A stretch of 64,000 nt of DNA from Plantactinospora sp. KBS50 (GTDB taxonomy: Bacteria; Actinomycetota; Actinomycetes; Mycobacteriales; Micromonosporaceae): contig NZ_CP022961.1 of NCBI RefSeq assembly GCF_002285795.1, forward strand, positions 5,832,001-5,896,000, given 5' to 3'. The position numbers and the translations under genes are program-made. Each line of letters opens with the position of its first letter. Positions within the stretch are counted from its first letter, which is position 1. This document shows, piece by piece, positions 8,807-19,681 of this stretch. The notes under the pieces were generated by a model, which was not told the DNA's origin, made no database searches, and saw only the letters and a program-made list of their open reading frames with translations.

Positions 8807-10363
8807 TCAGCCGCGGGCCAGGAGCTGATCGACCGGTGCGTAGTCGTCGGTCAGCACGGTCGCCCCGCCGACGAAGTCGGCCAGGTCGGCCCCGGCGTAC
8901 AGGCCCACCGGTTCGGTGGAGGTGGCCGCCAGCCGCTGCTCCAGCTCGGCCAGCGGCAGCGGCGCCGGGGAGGCGATGATGACGAAGTTGGCGGCCTGCT
9001 GCCCGTTCACCGCGTCCGGCGGGGCGGCGAGCGCCACCTGCGGGAACTCGGCGGCCACGGTCGCCAGCTCGGCGCGGATGAACCGGGCCGGCGGGTAGTC
9101 GATGACGTTCTGCACGTACAGGCCGTCGGGGCGGAGCACCCGGCGGACCTCCGCGGCCATCTCCCGGGTGGCCAGGTGCCAGGGCACCACCAGGTGCCCG
9201 AAGGCGTCGCCCACCACCAGGTCCGCGCTGGCGGTGGCGCGCCCGTGCAGCGACAGCCGGGCGTCGCCGACCGTGACCGTCAGGTCCGGCCCGGTCCGCA
9301 CGTCCAGCTCCCGCCGGTCCAGCTCGACGAGGGCGCCGTCCAGCTCGTACACGGCGTTGGTCGAGCCGGGCCGGGTGGCGGCGACGTAACGCGGCATGGT
9401 GAACCCCCCGCCGCCCAGGTGTACGGCGTCCAGCCGCCGGCCCGGTGGCGCCAGCTCGTCCACGGCCGCGGCGAACCACTGCGTGTAGCCGAACTTCAGC
9501 CGGCGCGGGTCGGCCAGGTCGACGTACGAGTGCTGGGCCGAGTTGAGCCACAGCGTCCGGCCGCTCGCCACGGCGGGGTCGGCGGTGACCCGGGCGCAGT
9601 GGTAGGCGGTCTCCACGTCGCACGGGGTGGGCGCCACCGCGGCCAGCCCCGCACCGGCCAGCCCGAGCGTGGCCAGGGCGGCCCGGGTACGCGCCCGGCC
9701 GGGCAGGCCGGGCCGGTGCCGCCGGCGCAGGTACCCGGCCAGCGCCAGGCCGGTCAACCCGAGCAGGACCGCGAGGCTCAGCACGATGGCCGTGGTGGAG
9801 AGCGCCGCGACCAGCACGAAGCCGGTAACCAGGGTGGCGGTGATGCCCCCCAGGGTGCCGAGGCTGGACAGCCGGCCGACCACCTGGCCGGTCCGGCGCA
9901 GGTCGCCGAGTTGCAGCTTGACCACCATCGGGGTGATCGCCGAGAGCAGGGCCGCCGGCACGAAGACGGCGAGCGAGATGAGCAGCAGGATGCCGGTCAC
10001 CGCCGAGCCGCGCAGCCACTCGCCGGCGTACCGCACCACCGGCAGGCTCACCGCGGTGGCGATCCCGGCCAGGACGAAGACCGGCGCCAGCAGCGTCCGC
10101 GGGTCCCGCCGGTCGGCCAGGAACCCGCCGGACCAGGCGCCGTACGCGATGGCGGCCAGCGCCACCCCGATGACCGAGCTGGTCACCTGGAGGGTCACCC
10201 CGAGGTACGGGCCGACCAGGCGCAGGGACACGGTCTCCAGCACCAGCACGGCACCGCTGGCCAGGAAGACAAGCGTCGCCGCCAGGCCGGCGGGCAGCGG
10301 GCCGGGGCCGGTCTCGGTGTGCGGTCCGGCGCCGGCGGCGAGGTCTCGGGATGTGGAGGTCAC
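8807..10363 (-). CDS. Membrane-fused spermidine synthase-like protein
   Basis: The N-terminal ~215 residues form about six to eight membrane helices of MFS character (TLVFLASGAVLVLETVSLRL, VTGILLLISLAVFVPAALL). The rest is a spermidine/spermine-synthase-like Rossmann domain with VHLGGGGFTMPRY, an acidic strand end VYELDGALVELD and VGDAF in place of the canonical aminopropyl-binding region. This fused architecture is widespread in actinobacteria, and true polyamine synthesis is not established for it. The ATG at 10363 is preceded by about 35 nt separating it from the upstream minus-strand gene. A methyltransferase-like role is equally possible. Confidence 0.8.
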   Translation of the reverse strand: MTSTSRDLAAGAGPHTETGPGPLPAGLAATLVFLASGAVLVLETVSLRLVGPYLGVTLQVTSSVIGVALAAIAYGAWSGGFLADRRDPRTLLAPVFVLAGIATAVSLPVVRYAGEWLRGSAVTGILLLISLAVFVPAALLSAITPMVVKLQLGDLRRTGQVVGRLSSLGTLGGITATLVTGFVLVAALSTTAIVLSLAVLLGLTGLALAGYLRRRHRPGLPGRARTRAALATLGLAGAGLAAVAPTPCDVETAYHCARVTADPAVASGRTLWLNSAQHSYVDLADPRRLKFGYTQWFAAAVDELAPPGRRLDAVHLGGGGFTMPRYVAATRPGSTNAVYELDGALVELDRRELDVRTGPDLTVTVGDARLSLHGRATASADLVVGDAFGHLVVPWHLATREMAAEVRRVLRPDGLYVQNVIDYPPARFIRAELATVAAEFPQVALAAPPDAVNGQQAANFVIIASPAPLPLAELEQRLAATSTEPVGLYAGADLADFVGGATVLTDDYAPVDQLLARG

Positions 10364-10398
10364 CGTGGCGATGCTACGCAGCCGGCGGCCCGGAGGAG

Positions 10399-11424
10399 CT
10401 AATACATCGACAGATGAACATGGTTCGTGTGATCGGCCGCCGGGCTGCCGCCGCCGCTGTAGGACCGCCAGCCCGTGCCGGGCATCCAGATCTGCCGGTA
10501 CCAGATCACGTACAGCACGCCCAGCCGGCTCGCGTTCTTGATGAAGTACGCGGCCAGCCGGTCGCCGTACGTCTTGTCCCCGCCGGTGGCGCTGCGGTCC
10601 TCGAACCCGCCCGCGGCGGCCGAGAAGTCGCAGGCCCGCCCCTTCGGGTGTTCGCCGCCCCCGCCGCTGCGGTGGCAGCTCGTGTGCCGGGTGAAGCCGG
10701 CCGCACGCGCCTGCTGGTACGCGTGCAGGGTGCGCGGCGTGATGCAGCTGGACGTGGTCGGGTCGTCGACCGAACAGGACTCACTGGGCCAGGAGCCGTC
10801 CGCGTTGCGCGGCGCCGGCTTGGCCAGCGGGGAGTTGACGCTCACGAAGCCGCCCGAGGTGCCGCCGCCGACGGTGGCCAGCGCCCGTTCGGCGTCGCGC
10901 TTCTTCTGCGCCAGCACCGCGACCTGACGGCGTTGCTCACCGACCTCCGCGTCGATGGCCTGCTTGGCGGTGGCCGCCTGGATCCGCGCCTCGCCCAGCG
11001 CACCCAACGCCCGGTCGTCGCGCTGGGCGATCAGCTCCAGCTCCGCCACCCGGTCCAGCAGTTCCTCCGCGGAGCCGCTGCTCAGCAGCATGGTCACCGG
11101 ACCGAGCCGGCCCAGCCGGTACGAGCGGGCGGCCAGCGCACCCGCCTGCTCGGTCAACGCGGACAGCCGCTTCTCCACGTCCCCCAGTTCGCCGGCGAGC
11201 TGCTTCTGCCGCTTGACCGAGGCGTCCAGCTTGCGTTGCGCGTCGATGTGTCCCCGGGCCGCCGCCTCCAGCGCGTCCCGCAGCTTCTTGGTGCCGCCCT
11301 CGTCGTCGGCGTTCGGCGCCGCCAGCGCCGGCGCGGGTACCGCCACCGCGGCCGGACCGACCAGCAGCGCGAGGACCAGCGCCAGCAGGAGCCGGCGGAC
11401 GACCGGCGTTGTCCGCATCCGCAC
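10399..11424 (-). CDS. Secreted coiled-coil protein with ARB_07466-like C-terminal domain
   Basis: Predicted exported cell-wall protein of about 341 residues. A signal peptide (RRLLLALVLALLVGPAAVA, cleavage near ALA-AP) is followed by a long coiled coil (about residues 45-165, rich in Gln, Glu, Arg and Lys). The Cys-rich C-terminal domain has SCITPRTLHAYQQAR, HPKGRACDFS and NHVHLSMY; its His/Asp arrangement resembles M15/VanY-type peptidoglycan hydrolases. I chose GTG at 11424 because GGGAGGG lies 6 nt upstream; the ATG at 11418 is the alternative. Role in wall remodelling is inferred from the family. Confidence 0.8.
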   Translation of the reverse strand: MRMRTTPVVRRLLLALVLALLVGPAAVAVPAPALAAPNADDEGGTKKLRDALEAAARGHIDAQRKLDASVKRQKQLAGELGDVEKRLSALTEQAGALAARSYRLGRLGPVTMLLSSGSAEELLDRVAELELIAQRDDRALGALGEARIQAATAKQAIDAEVGEQRRQVAVLAQKKRDAERALATVGGGTSGGFVSVNSPLAKPAPRNADGSWPSESCSVDDPTTSSCITPRTLHAYQQARAAGFTRHTSCHRSGGGGEHPKGRACDFSAAAGGFEDRSATGGDKTYGDRLAAYFIKNASRLGVLYVIWYRQIWMPGTGWRSYSGGGSPAADHTNHVHLSMY

Positions 11425-11515
11425 GCGGATCCCTCCCCTTCGCACCGGACCGCCGGAGAGCCTACCCGAGCCCGCCGGCCGGGGCCGTCCCGTGAACTCC
11501 CGTCCACTTCCCGCC

Positions 11516-11624
11516 CGGCCCGCGGATGGGTCCGCGCCCGGCCCGCGGATGGGTCCGCGCCCGGCGCGCAAGGGGTCCGCTCGCCCGGCGCGCAACGGGT
11601 CCGCGCACCCGGCCCGCGGCCGGG
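11516..11624. repeat. Intergenic tandem repeat, 23/24-bp unit, about 4.5 copies
   Basis: Two identical 23-bp copies (11516-11538 and 11539-11561) are followed by two diverged 24-bp copies (11562-11585, 11586-11609) and a partial one. Each carries a GGGTCCGC core. The array fills the gap just after the stop of the inositol-phosphatase-like gene. Confidence 0.85.
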
Positions 11625-12437
11625 TCACTGATCCGGCAGCAGCGCCGCCCGCACCCCGTGCCAGGTCTCCTCGTCGGCGGCGACCAGCAGGCCGCGCCGG
11701 TCCTCGGCCGGGTGGTACTCGCTGCCGTCGAAGTGCCGGGCCACCCCGCCGGCGCAGCGCACCAGCAGCACGCCCGGGGCGTGGTCCCAGGGCAGGATCC
11801 GCCAGAAGAGCACGAACTGCTGGGCGCCGGTGAGCATGTCGAGGTACTCCCGGCCGGCGCAGTGCTGGCCGTCGAGCAGTTCACCGAGGCGGTGCCCGCC
11901 GGCCGCCACCTCGGCCCGCAGCCGCGCCGGCAGGAACCGGGTCGCCGCCACGCCCCGGACCTCCTCCAGCGGCGGCCGGTGCCCGCCGGGCCGGACGGGT
12001 ACGCCGTTGAGCAGCGTCGGCGTACCGAGCCGGGCGACCGCCAGGTCCTCGGCGAGCGGATCCAGGATCCAGCTCGCGATCAGCTCGCCGGCCCGCAGCA
12101 ACGCCACCATGAGGGCGAACGGCCGCCGGCCGGCGGCGAAGTTGGCCGTGCCGTCGACCGGGTCGACCAGCCAGACGTAGCCCTCGCCGGACAGGTCCCG
12201 CAGCAGCTCCGGCCGCTGCGCCACCGCCTCCTCGCCGACGACCGCGGAACCGGGCAGCAGCTCGCGCAGCCGGGCGCCGATCAGCCGCTCCGCCTCCCGG
12301 TCGGCGACCGTGACCAGCTCCCCGGGCGCCTTCTCCTCGATGTCGGCGGCGTCCAGCCGGCGGAACAGCGGCAGCACCGCGCTGCCCGCGACCTCCCGCA
12401 GCAGCGCGCTCACCTCGTCGAGCGGTAGCTCAGCCAC
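11625..12437 (-). CDS. Inositol monophosphatase family protein
   Basis: Mg2+-dependent phosphatase of the IMPase/FBPase/CysQ superfamily, 270 residues. Metal and substrate motifs are all present: [16 protein letters not shown] (metal Glu), [11 protein letters not shown], and the C-terminal [15 protein letters not shown]. The substrate could be inositol-1-phosphate, histidinol phosphate or a related sugar phosphate; sequence alone does not settle it. It is the last gene of a four-gene operon and overlaps the receiver gene by 8 nt, which suggests a link with that signalling system or simple hitchhiking on its promoter. Confidence 0.9.
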
Positions 12438-12878
12438 GCGGCGGAAGCTTCACCACGCTGACGAAGAACTCGTCGATCTGGCGAACCACGGCGATGAACC
12501 GTTCGAAGTCGACCGGCTTGGTGACGTACGCGTTGGCGTGCAGCCGGTAGCTGCGCAGGATGTCCTCGTCGGCCTGCGAGGTGGTGAGCACGACCACCGG
12601 GATCTGCCGCAGCAGCTCGTCCTTCTTGATCTCCTCCAGCACCTCGCGGCCGTCCCGGCGCGGCAGGTTGAGATCCAGCAGGATCAGGTCGGGCGGCGAC
12701 GCCTCCGCGTACTGGCCCTGCTGGCGCAGGTACGCCAGCGCCTCGTCGCCGTCGGAGACCACGGTGAGCCGGTTGCGCAGCTTGTGCTCCTCGAACGCCT
12801 CCTGCGTCATCAGCACGTCGCCGGGGTCGTCCTCGACGAGCAGTACCTCTATCGGGCTCCTGCCGTCGGCGGGTGCCG

Positions 12879-12882
<4 letters not shown>
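12430..12882 (-). CDS. Single-domain response regulator, Rcp1-like
   Basis: Stand-alone receiver domain of 150 residues with no output domain. The acidic pair VEDDPGD, phospho-acceptor Asp70 in [17 protein letters not shown] and the conserved Lys in YVTKPVD are present. The [14 protein letters not shown] stretch and the extended beta4-alpha4 insert are typical of Rcp1-type partners of phytochrome-like kinases. It overlaps the upstream kinase gene by 4 nt and the downstream phosphatase gene by 8 nt. It probably accepts phosphate from that kinase and may act through protein contacts. Confidence 0.92.
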
Positions 12883-14656
<1,774 letters not shown>

Positions 14657-14660
<4 letters not shown>

Positions 14661-15880
14661 CGCCCTCTCCCCCGGCTGACCAGCAGCATCGCCACGTCGT
14701 CGGCGAGCGGCCCCCCGTTGATCTCCTCGGCCCGGCCCACCAGCCAGGCCGGCAGATCCGGCAGCGGCACCCGGCCGGTCGCCGGCTCGCCGAGCAACCC
14801 ACCCAGCCCGGTCACGTCCAGCCGGTCGTCCCCCGCCCCGACGCGGCCCTCGATCAGGCCGTCCGTGTACATCAGCAGCGACCAGTCCTTCTCCGCCAGC
14901 TCCAGCTCGTAGGCGACCGGCCGGCGCGGGCGTACGCCCAGCAGCAGGCCACCCGGGGCCGGCACCGGCGCCACCCGACCGCCGGTGAGCAGCAGCGGCG
15001 GCGGATGCCCGGCCAGCCGGACGGTGGCCCGGTTGGCGTCCAGGTCGAGCCGGGCGGTGGCGACCGTCGCGAAGATCTCCTGCAACCGGCGCTCGCTCAT
15101 CAGCACCTGCTCCAGCGCCGGCAGCACCTCGTCGTCCGGCACCCCGGCCAGGACCAGCGCCCGCCAGGCCACCCGCAGTTCGACGCCGAGCGCAGCCTCG
15201 TCCACGCCGTGCCCGCAGACGTCCCCGACGATCAGGTCCACCCGGTCCGGGGTGGTCTGCACCACGTCGTAGAAGTCGCCGCCGATCAGCGCGGCGTGCC
15301 GGCCGGGGCGGTAGAACGTGTGCACGGCGACCTGGTCGGTGTCCATCAGCGGCTGCGGCAGCAGACCCCGTTCCAGCCGGGCCGACTCCGCCTGCCGCAG
15401 CTCGACCTCGCGCAGCCGGCGGGTGTTCTCGTCGGCCCGCTTGCGTTCCACGGCGTAGCGCAGCGACCGGGCCAGCAGCACCCCGTCGACCTGGCCCTTG
15501 ACCAGGTAGTCCTGCGCCCCCTCGGCCACCGCCGCCACCCCGAGGTGTTCGTCGGAGCGGCCGGTGAGTACGCAGACCGCGGCCCGCTGGGACATGCCGA
15601 GCACCTGGCGCAGGCCGTCCAGCCCCTGCGCGTCGGGCAGGCCCAGATCCAGCAGTACGCAGTCGACGCCGCCGATCCGCTGGCGGGCCTGGTTGAGGCT
15701 GGCCGCGACCGCGAGGTCGATCGCCGCCCCGGTCTCGGACAGCAGTTCACCGACCAGGAAGGCGTCCCCCTCGTCGTCCTCGACGAGCAGCACCCGCAGC
15801 CGTTCGCCCGGCGGGAGGTCGGGATTGCGGCCCAGCCCGCCGTGCGGGTATCCGAACGGCGCGACAGACGAACCGATCAT
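14657..15880 (-). CDS. Receiver-PP2C (SpoIIE/RsbU-type) phosphatase
   Basis: Fused output protein of about 407 residues. The N-terminal receiver domain (about residues 30-150) has VLLVEDDEGDA, phospho-Asp in LLDLGLPDAQG and Lys in YLVKGQVD. A short coiled coil leads to a PP2C-type phosphatase with RHAALIGGDFYD, VGDVCGHGVDEA, LMYTDGLIE and ADDVAMLLV metal-binding motifs. Such proteins dephosphorylate anti-sigma-factor antagonists in partner-switching stress pathways. The ATG at 15880 follows GAGG with good spacing; ATGs at 15895 and 15898 are alternatives. It is the first gene of the operon. Confidence 0.92.
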
Positions 15881-16046
15881 GTCGCCGCCTCGCATCATCG
15901 GGCCCTCGGCGTCGGGCAAGATAGCTCGGTGCTGATCTCGGGCTCCTTCGCGATCAGCCCGCCGACTGAGCATCGGGCGGCACTGGCCGGACCACATTAC
16001 TGGCTGTGAACGTCGTACCGCCACCGACCCGTGTTCCGCAACGCGG

Positions 16047-16093
16047 GGAAGGGCCCCTTCCACTCTCCATTCGGATGAGGAAGGAGCCCTTCC
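16047..16093. repeat. Inverted repeat downstream of the GH9 cellulase gene
   Basis: Arms GGAAGGGCCCCTTCC (16047-16061) and GGAAGGAGCCCTTCC (16079-16093) pair with one mismatch across a 17-nt spacer. It sits 58 nt past the cellulase stop and may terminate transcription. The AAGGGCCCCTT core resembles palindromes that I believe are dispersed in Micromonospora genomes, so it may be a REP-like element. Confidence 0.65.
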
Positions 16094-16150
16094 GCTCTAG
16101 CCACGTCCGCCCGGACCCGTCTGCGCGCCCGCGGGACGACCGCCCGAGCG

Positions 16151-18433
16151 CTACCGCAGCCGACCGCGGGCGTCGCCGTTGTCCTGGTCGGCCACGAATC
16201 CCGCCACCCAGGCCAGCGCCGAGTTCCAGTTGATCGCCAGCTCGTTCGTCGAGTACGACTCGATGTCGTCGATGTAGCAGAACTGCGGTGCGCAGCCGGC
16301 CAGCTTCTGCTGCGCCAGCGGATCCTGCAGGGCCGAGTTGGCGCCGCCGGCCAGCGTTCCGGCCGGCGGGTTCGGCAGCTCGGCGTTCAGCTCGTGCGCG
16401 AACCAGCGGGAGTGCTGGTTGTGCGAGGCCACCTCGCCGTACCCGGTGATGTACGACTGGTTGAGCGCGTTGCGGCCGAGCAGGTAGTCCATCGACTCCA
16501 GCACGCCCGTGCGGTACTTCTCCGCGCCGGTCAGGTCGTACGCGGTGGCCAGCACCTCCACGTTGTTCAGGATGGAACTGTTCGACCCCCACGCCCACTG
16601 GTTGCCGGGCGGGGCGTACGGCACGCCGTACGGCGAGTCGGCGATGATGCCCAGGTACCGGTCGGCGCCCTGGGCCACCGAGGCGCGGACCCGCGCCCGG
16701 TCCGGCAGCGCGTTCGGGATCCGGGCCAGGTCCAGCCGGCCCAGCGCGGCCACGCTCTGCCAGCTGAAGCCGTCCGGCGCCCAGATGTCCGCGGTGTGCA
16801 GCGGGGAGCCGAGCAGGTGGTCCCGGAACTCCCGGCCACCGGTGCTCAGGTACAACTCGGCGGCGGCCCAGTAGAACTCGTCGGCGACGTTGCTGTCGTC
16901 GTACGCGCCGCCGCCGTTGCTGTCCGCGCCGGTGGCGTAGACCGCCGGGTGTGCCTTCGCGGCGGCCCAGGCTGCCTTCGCGGCCTTCAGGTTGCGGGCC
17001 GCGAACGCCGGGTCGTACGGCAGGAAGACCCGGGCGGCCTGCGCGGCGGTGGCCGCCAGGTTGAGCGTCGCGGCGGTGGACGGGGCGTGCAGCTCGCGCG
17101 GCTGCGGGTCCTGGTCGGGCAGCAGCGGCAGGCCGGTCCAGGCCGCGTCGTGGATCTTGTGGTGCGCCATCCCGGCCAGCGGCTGCCCGGCCGGCACCTG
17201 CATCTTGAGCAGGAACTCCTGCTCCCAGCGCGCCTCGTCGAGAATGTCCGGCACCCTGTTGCCGCTCTCCGGGATGTCCAGCGAGCCGTCCCAGAGCTTC
17301 CACGGCTCGCCGGTGCGGGCCAGCACCGACCGCTCGTACTCGCTCATCATCTGGTGCACGGCGATGCCGCCGTTGACGACGTACTTGCCGTGGTCGCCGG
17401 CGTCGTACCAGCCTCCGGAGACGTCCAGCGAGTAGTCGCAGACGCCGGGCTGGCACGGCACGTCGGTGTCACCCTGGTTGGGCGCCACCCCGACGTGCCC
17501 GGCCGGCCGGGCGTACCCGGGCCGCAGGTCGTCGGAGATCGCGATGCCGCTGCGTTGCGGGTAGTAGAACTTCAGCGAGTCGGCGCGCAGCTTCTCGTAG
17601 AAGTCGCTGCCGATGTCGAACGGCCGGCTGGTCTCGCCGTCCGCGACCAGCGTGTAGCCGGTGCCGGCCCGGGTGTACCGGCCGAAGTCGATCGACTGGA
17701 CGTTCTGCCCGGACGAGGCGTCCACGCCCCGCGGGGTGCTGCTGCCCCGCGCCACCACCGCGCCGCCGGCGTTGTGCAGTTCCCACGGCAGCGGATCGGT
17801 GGCGTCGGTGACCACCGTCGCGTTCTTCGGCCCCTTGGGCAGGTAGCCGACCTGGTTGACCCGGACCCGGGGGCCGGTGTCCGGGACGTACACCTCGGGC
17901 GGGGCGCCGCCGGTGAGCGAGACGTCGTCGATGCAGAGCCGCCACGGCGCGGTGCTGCCGCCGACCTGGAACACCACCTGCGCGTCCGGCAGGTCCACCG
18001 GCGAGGTGAAGGTGTACGCGTAGGTGTCGCCCGCGGCGTCGAGGCTCGGGTTCGCGGCCAGATACTGCGTGTACGGGTCGACCGGAAGCTGGACCAGGGC
18101 CTTGGCCACCCGGCCGGGGTCCGCCGAGCCGAAGAACGAGAACCGGTACGTCTCGCCGGCGAGCAGCGGGATGTCGTTCTGCCCGATGATCACGTCCCAG
18201 GGGTTGACCGTGCCGCCGGGGATGTCGGCGCAGAGCTGGCCGCTGGACGCGTCGAGGGTGATGTTGGCGGTCCCCCACCACGGCGCATAGCCGTCGTCGA
18301 AGCTGCCGTTGACAATCTGTTCCGGCCCTTCGGCGTACGCGGGCGAGCCGGGACCGGCGGCGAGGGTGGTGGCGGCGAGCGTTGCGGTGGCGACGGCGGC
18401 GAGCGGTGCCCGCCATCGGGGTCGCTGGGACAC
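16151..18433 (-). CDS. Secreted GH9 family endoglucanase with CBM4-like and Ig-like domains
   Basis: Cellulase of 760 residues. Signal peptide about 1-34. A CBM4/9-type domain covers about 36-175 ([24 protein letters not shown]). A CelD N-terminal Ig-like domain covers about 187-270 ([13 protein letters not shown]). The GH9 catalytic domain spans about 275-755, with [16 protein letters not shown] supplying Asp344 and Asp347 and [10 protein letters not shown] supplying the likely acid Glu731. There is no C-terminal CBM2 or CBM3. Start is GTG at 18433, 6 nt after AAAGGAC. A CelR-like operator 126 nt upstream implies induction by cellobiose. Confidence 0.95.
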   Translation of the reverse strand: MSQRPRWRAPLAAVATATLAATTLAAGPGSPAYAEGPEQIVNGSFDDGYAPWWGTANITLDASSGQLCADIPGGTVNPWDVIIGQNDIPLLAGETYRFSFFGSADPGRVAKALVQLPVDPYTQYLAANPSLDAAGDTYAYTFTSPVDLPDAQVVFQVGGSTAPWRLCIDDVSLTGGAPPEVYVPDTGPRVRVNQVGYLPKGPKNATVVTDATDPLPWELHNAGGAVVARGSSTPRGVDASSGQNVQSIDFGRYTRAGTGYTLVADGETSRPFDIGSDFYEKLRADSLKFYYPQRSGIAISDDLRPGYARPAGHVGVAPNQGDTDVPCQPGVCDYSLDVSGGWYDAGDHGKYVVNGGIAVHQMMSEYERSVLARTGEPWKLWDGSLDIPESGNRVPDILDEARWEQEFLLKMQVPAGQPLAGMAHHKIHDAAWTGLPLLPDQDPQPRELHAPSTAATLNLAATAAQAARVFLPYDPAFAARNLKAAKAAWAAAKAHPAVYATGADSNGGGAYDDSNVADEFYWAAAELYLSTGGREFRDHLLGSPLHTADIWAPDGFSWQSVAALGRLDLARIPNALPDRARVRASVAQGADRYLGIIADSPYGVPYAPPGNQWAWGSNSSILNNVEVLATAYDLTGAEKYRTGVLESMDYLLGRNALNQSYITGYGEVASHNQHSRWFAHELNAELPNPPAGTLAGGANSALQDPLAQQKLAGCAPQFCYIDDIESYSTNELAINWNSALAWVAGFVADQDNGDARGRLR

Positions 18434-18558
18434 GGGCGCGTCCTTTCGCAGGCGGACGGGGAGCCGGGTGGGACCCGGCGGCGGGCACGGACGGCTTCCG
18501 ACCAGGACCGGCCCGTCGGCAGTCTCCGGGTACGCCGGCCGCCTCCGGATCCGGGCCA

Positions 18559-18572
18559 TGGAAGCGCTCCCA
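18559..18572. promoter_or_regulatory. CelR/CebR-like operator
   Basis: The 14-mer TGGAAGCGCTCCCA matches the TGGGAGCGCTCCCA palindrome bound by CelR (LacI family) upstream of cellulase genes in Thermobifida fusca at 13 of 14 positions. Its location just upstream of a GH9 cellulase supports repression relieved by cellobiose. Confidence 0.88.
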
Positions 18573-18679
18573 TGTCCGGTCAGCGCGATGTTGCCAGCCA
18601 GTTTCAGGCATGTCAATGCAGCGATCCCGCACCCGACCGAGCGACACCCCGACGGCGGCGGGGCGGGGTGCGGCGGGGC

Positions 18680-18765
18680 GGGGCGGGGCGGCGCGGGGCC
18701 GCGGGGCGGGGCGGCGCGGGGCCGCGGGGCGGGGCGGCGCGGGGCCGCGGGGCGGGGCGGCGCGG
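18680..18765. repeat. G-rich 23-bp tandem repeat, 3.7 copies
   Basis: Exact 23-bp copies occupy 18680-18702, 18703-18725 and 18726-18748, with a 17-nt partial copy after them. Every copy has three G4 or longer runs on the plus strand, so quadruplex formation is possible. It ends about 40 nt before the methyltransferase start. Confidence 0.9.
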
Positions 18766-18807
18766 CCCGGCGCGGCGCGGCGCGGCGGCGGACTACCGTG
18801 CCGGGAC

Positions 18808-19470
18808 GTGACCGCACCCGGCTGGCTGGCCGACACCCGAACGTCCTACGACACCGTGGCGGAGAGCTACACCGACCTGCTCCGCGACGCGCTCGCCAAC
18901 GAACCGTTCCAGCGCGGCATCCTGTTGCTCTTCGCCGAGCTGACCCGCGCCGCCGGCGACGGACCGGTGGCCGACGTCGGGTGCGGACCCGGCCGGATCA
19001 CCGGCCACCTGCACTCCATCGGCCTCGACGCGTTCGGCGTCGACCTCTCCCCGTCCATGATCGACATCGCCCGGCGGGACCATCCACACCTGCGTTTCGA
19101 GGTGGGCTCGATGACCGACCTCGACCTGGCCGACCGCTCCGTGGCCGGCCTGGTCGCCTGGTTCTCGCTCATCCACATCCCCGACGACGAGGTACCCGCG
19201 GTCCTCGCGCACTTCCACCGGGTGCTGCGGCCCGGCGGCCCGTTGCTGCTCGGATTCCACGTCGGCGACGAATCCACCCTGAAGACCGAGGGGTACGGCG
19301 GCCACCCGATGCGGGTCCACGTGCACCGCCGCCCGCCGGGCCGGGTCGCCACCTGGCTGCGGGACGCGGGCTTCACCGTCGACGCCGAACTGCTGCACCA
19401 CGCCGACGAGTACCGGACCGGCGCGTTCCTCTTCGCCCACCGCCGTCCGGAACCCACCCCACAGCCCTAG
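18808..19470 (+). CDS. Class I SAM-dependent methyltransferase
   Basis: Stand-alone methyltransferase of 220 residues. Motif I is [15 protein letters not shown], followed by an acidic motif II end ([14 protein letters not shown]), a short motif III around [16 protein letters not shown] and [13 protein letters not shown]. This fits the Methyltransf_11/25 family common in actinobacteria; the substrate is unknown. GTG at 18808 was chosen because translation from it begins shortly before the conserved [12 protein letters not shown] helix, while upstream sequence in the same frame is a translated tandem repeat. A large inverted repeat starts at its stop codon. Confidence 0.85.
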   Translation: MTAPGWLADTRTSYDTVAESYTDLLRDALANEPFQRGILLLFAELTRAAGDGPVADVGCGPGRITGHLHSIGLDAFGVDLSPSMIDIARRDHPHLRFEVGSMTDLDLADRSVAGLVAWFSLIHIPDDEVPAVLAHFHRVLRPGGPLLLGFHVGDESTLKTEGYGGHPMRVHVHRRPPGRVATWLRDAGFTVDAELLHHADEYRTGAFLFAHRRPEPTPQP

Positions 19471-19545
19471 ATCAACTCGTCTTCGGCGAAGTCGGGGTAT
19501 CACGGCGGTCCGGACACCCCAACTTCGCGGAAGACGAGTTGATCT
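19469..19545. repeat. Long inverted repeat after the methyltransferase gene
   Basis: Thirty-nt arms at 19469-19498 and 19516-19545 pair with two mismatches around a 17-nt loop; the outer ends are AGATCAACTCGTCTTC and its complement. It begins at the methyltransferase stop and may serve as its terminator. The arm sequence looks like a dispersed palindrome (REP-like) rather than a GC-only terminator. Confidence 0.8.
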
Positions 19546-19550
19546 CCTCG

Positions 19551-19668
19551 CCACATCGGCTCGCGCCAACACAACAGGCCGAAACGTTGCCACGATCCTC
19601 GATCGCAGCAAGGACAGTTGCCACCACATCGCCTCGCGCCAACACAACGGGCCGAAACGTTGCCACGA
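19551..19668. repeat. Pair of 45-bp direct repeats upstream of the fic gene
   Basis: Copies at 19551-19595 and 19624-19668 differ at about two positions and contain the palindromic GAAACGTTGCCACGA segment. The second ends 13 nt before the fic start, so the pair could be regulatory or a footprint of insertion. Confidence 0.85.
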
Positions 19669-19681
19669 GAAGCGGACCAAG

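Larger units (their letters stand above)
18434..18807. other. Divergent regulatory region between cellulase and methyltransferase genes
   Basis: 374 nt without a gene. It holds the cellulase 5' region, the CelR-like operator (18559-18572), a comparatively AT-rich stretch at about 18590-18620 that is the likely cellulase promoter, and a G-rich tandem array (18680-18765) directly upstream of the methyltransferase start. Confidence 0.6.

Noticed and set aside
16394-18811. 805-codon plus-strand frame opposite the cellulase
   Set aside because: Antisense shadow of the GH9 gene; no recognisable domain and biased composition.
19551-19668. Direct repeat pair considered as a CRISPR remnant or att sites
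   Set aside because: Only two copies 28 nt apart, no integrase or cas gene, and no tRNA.
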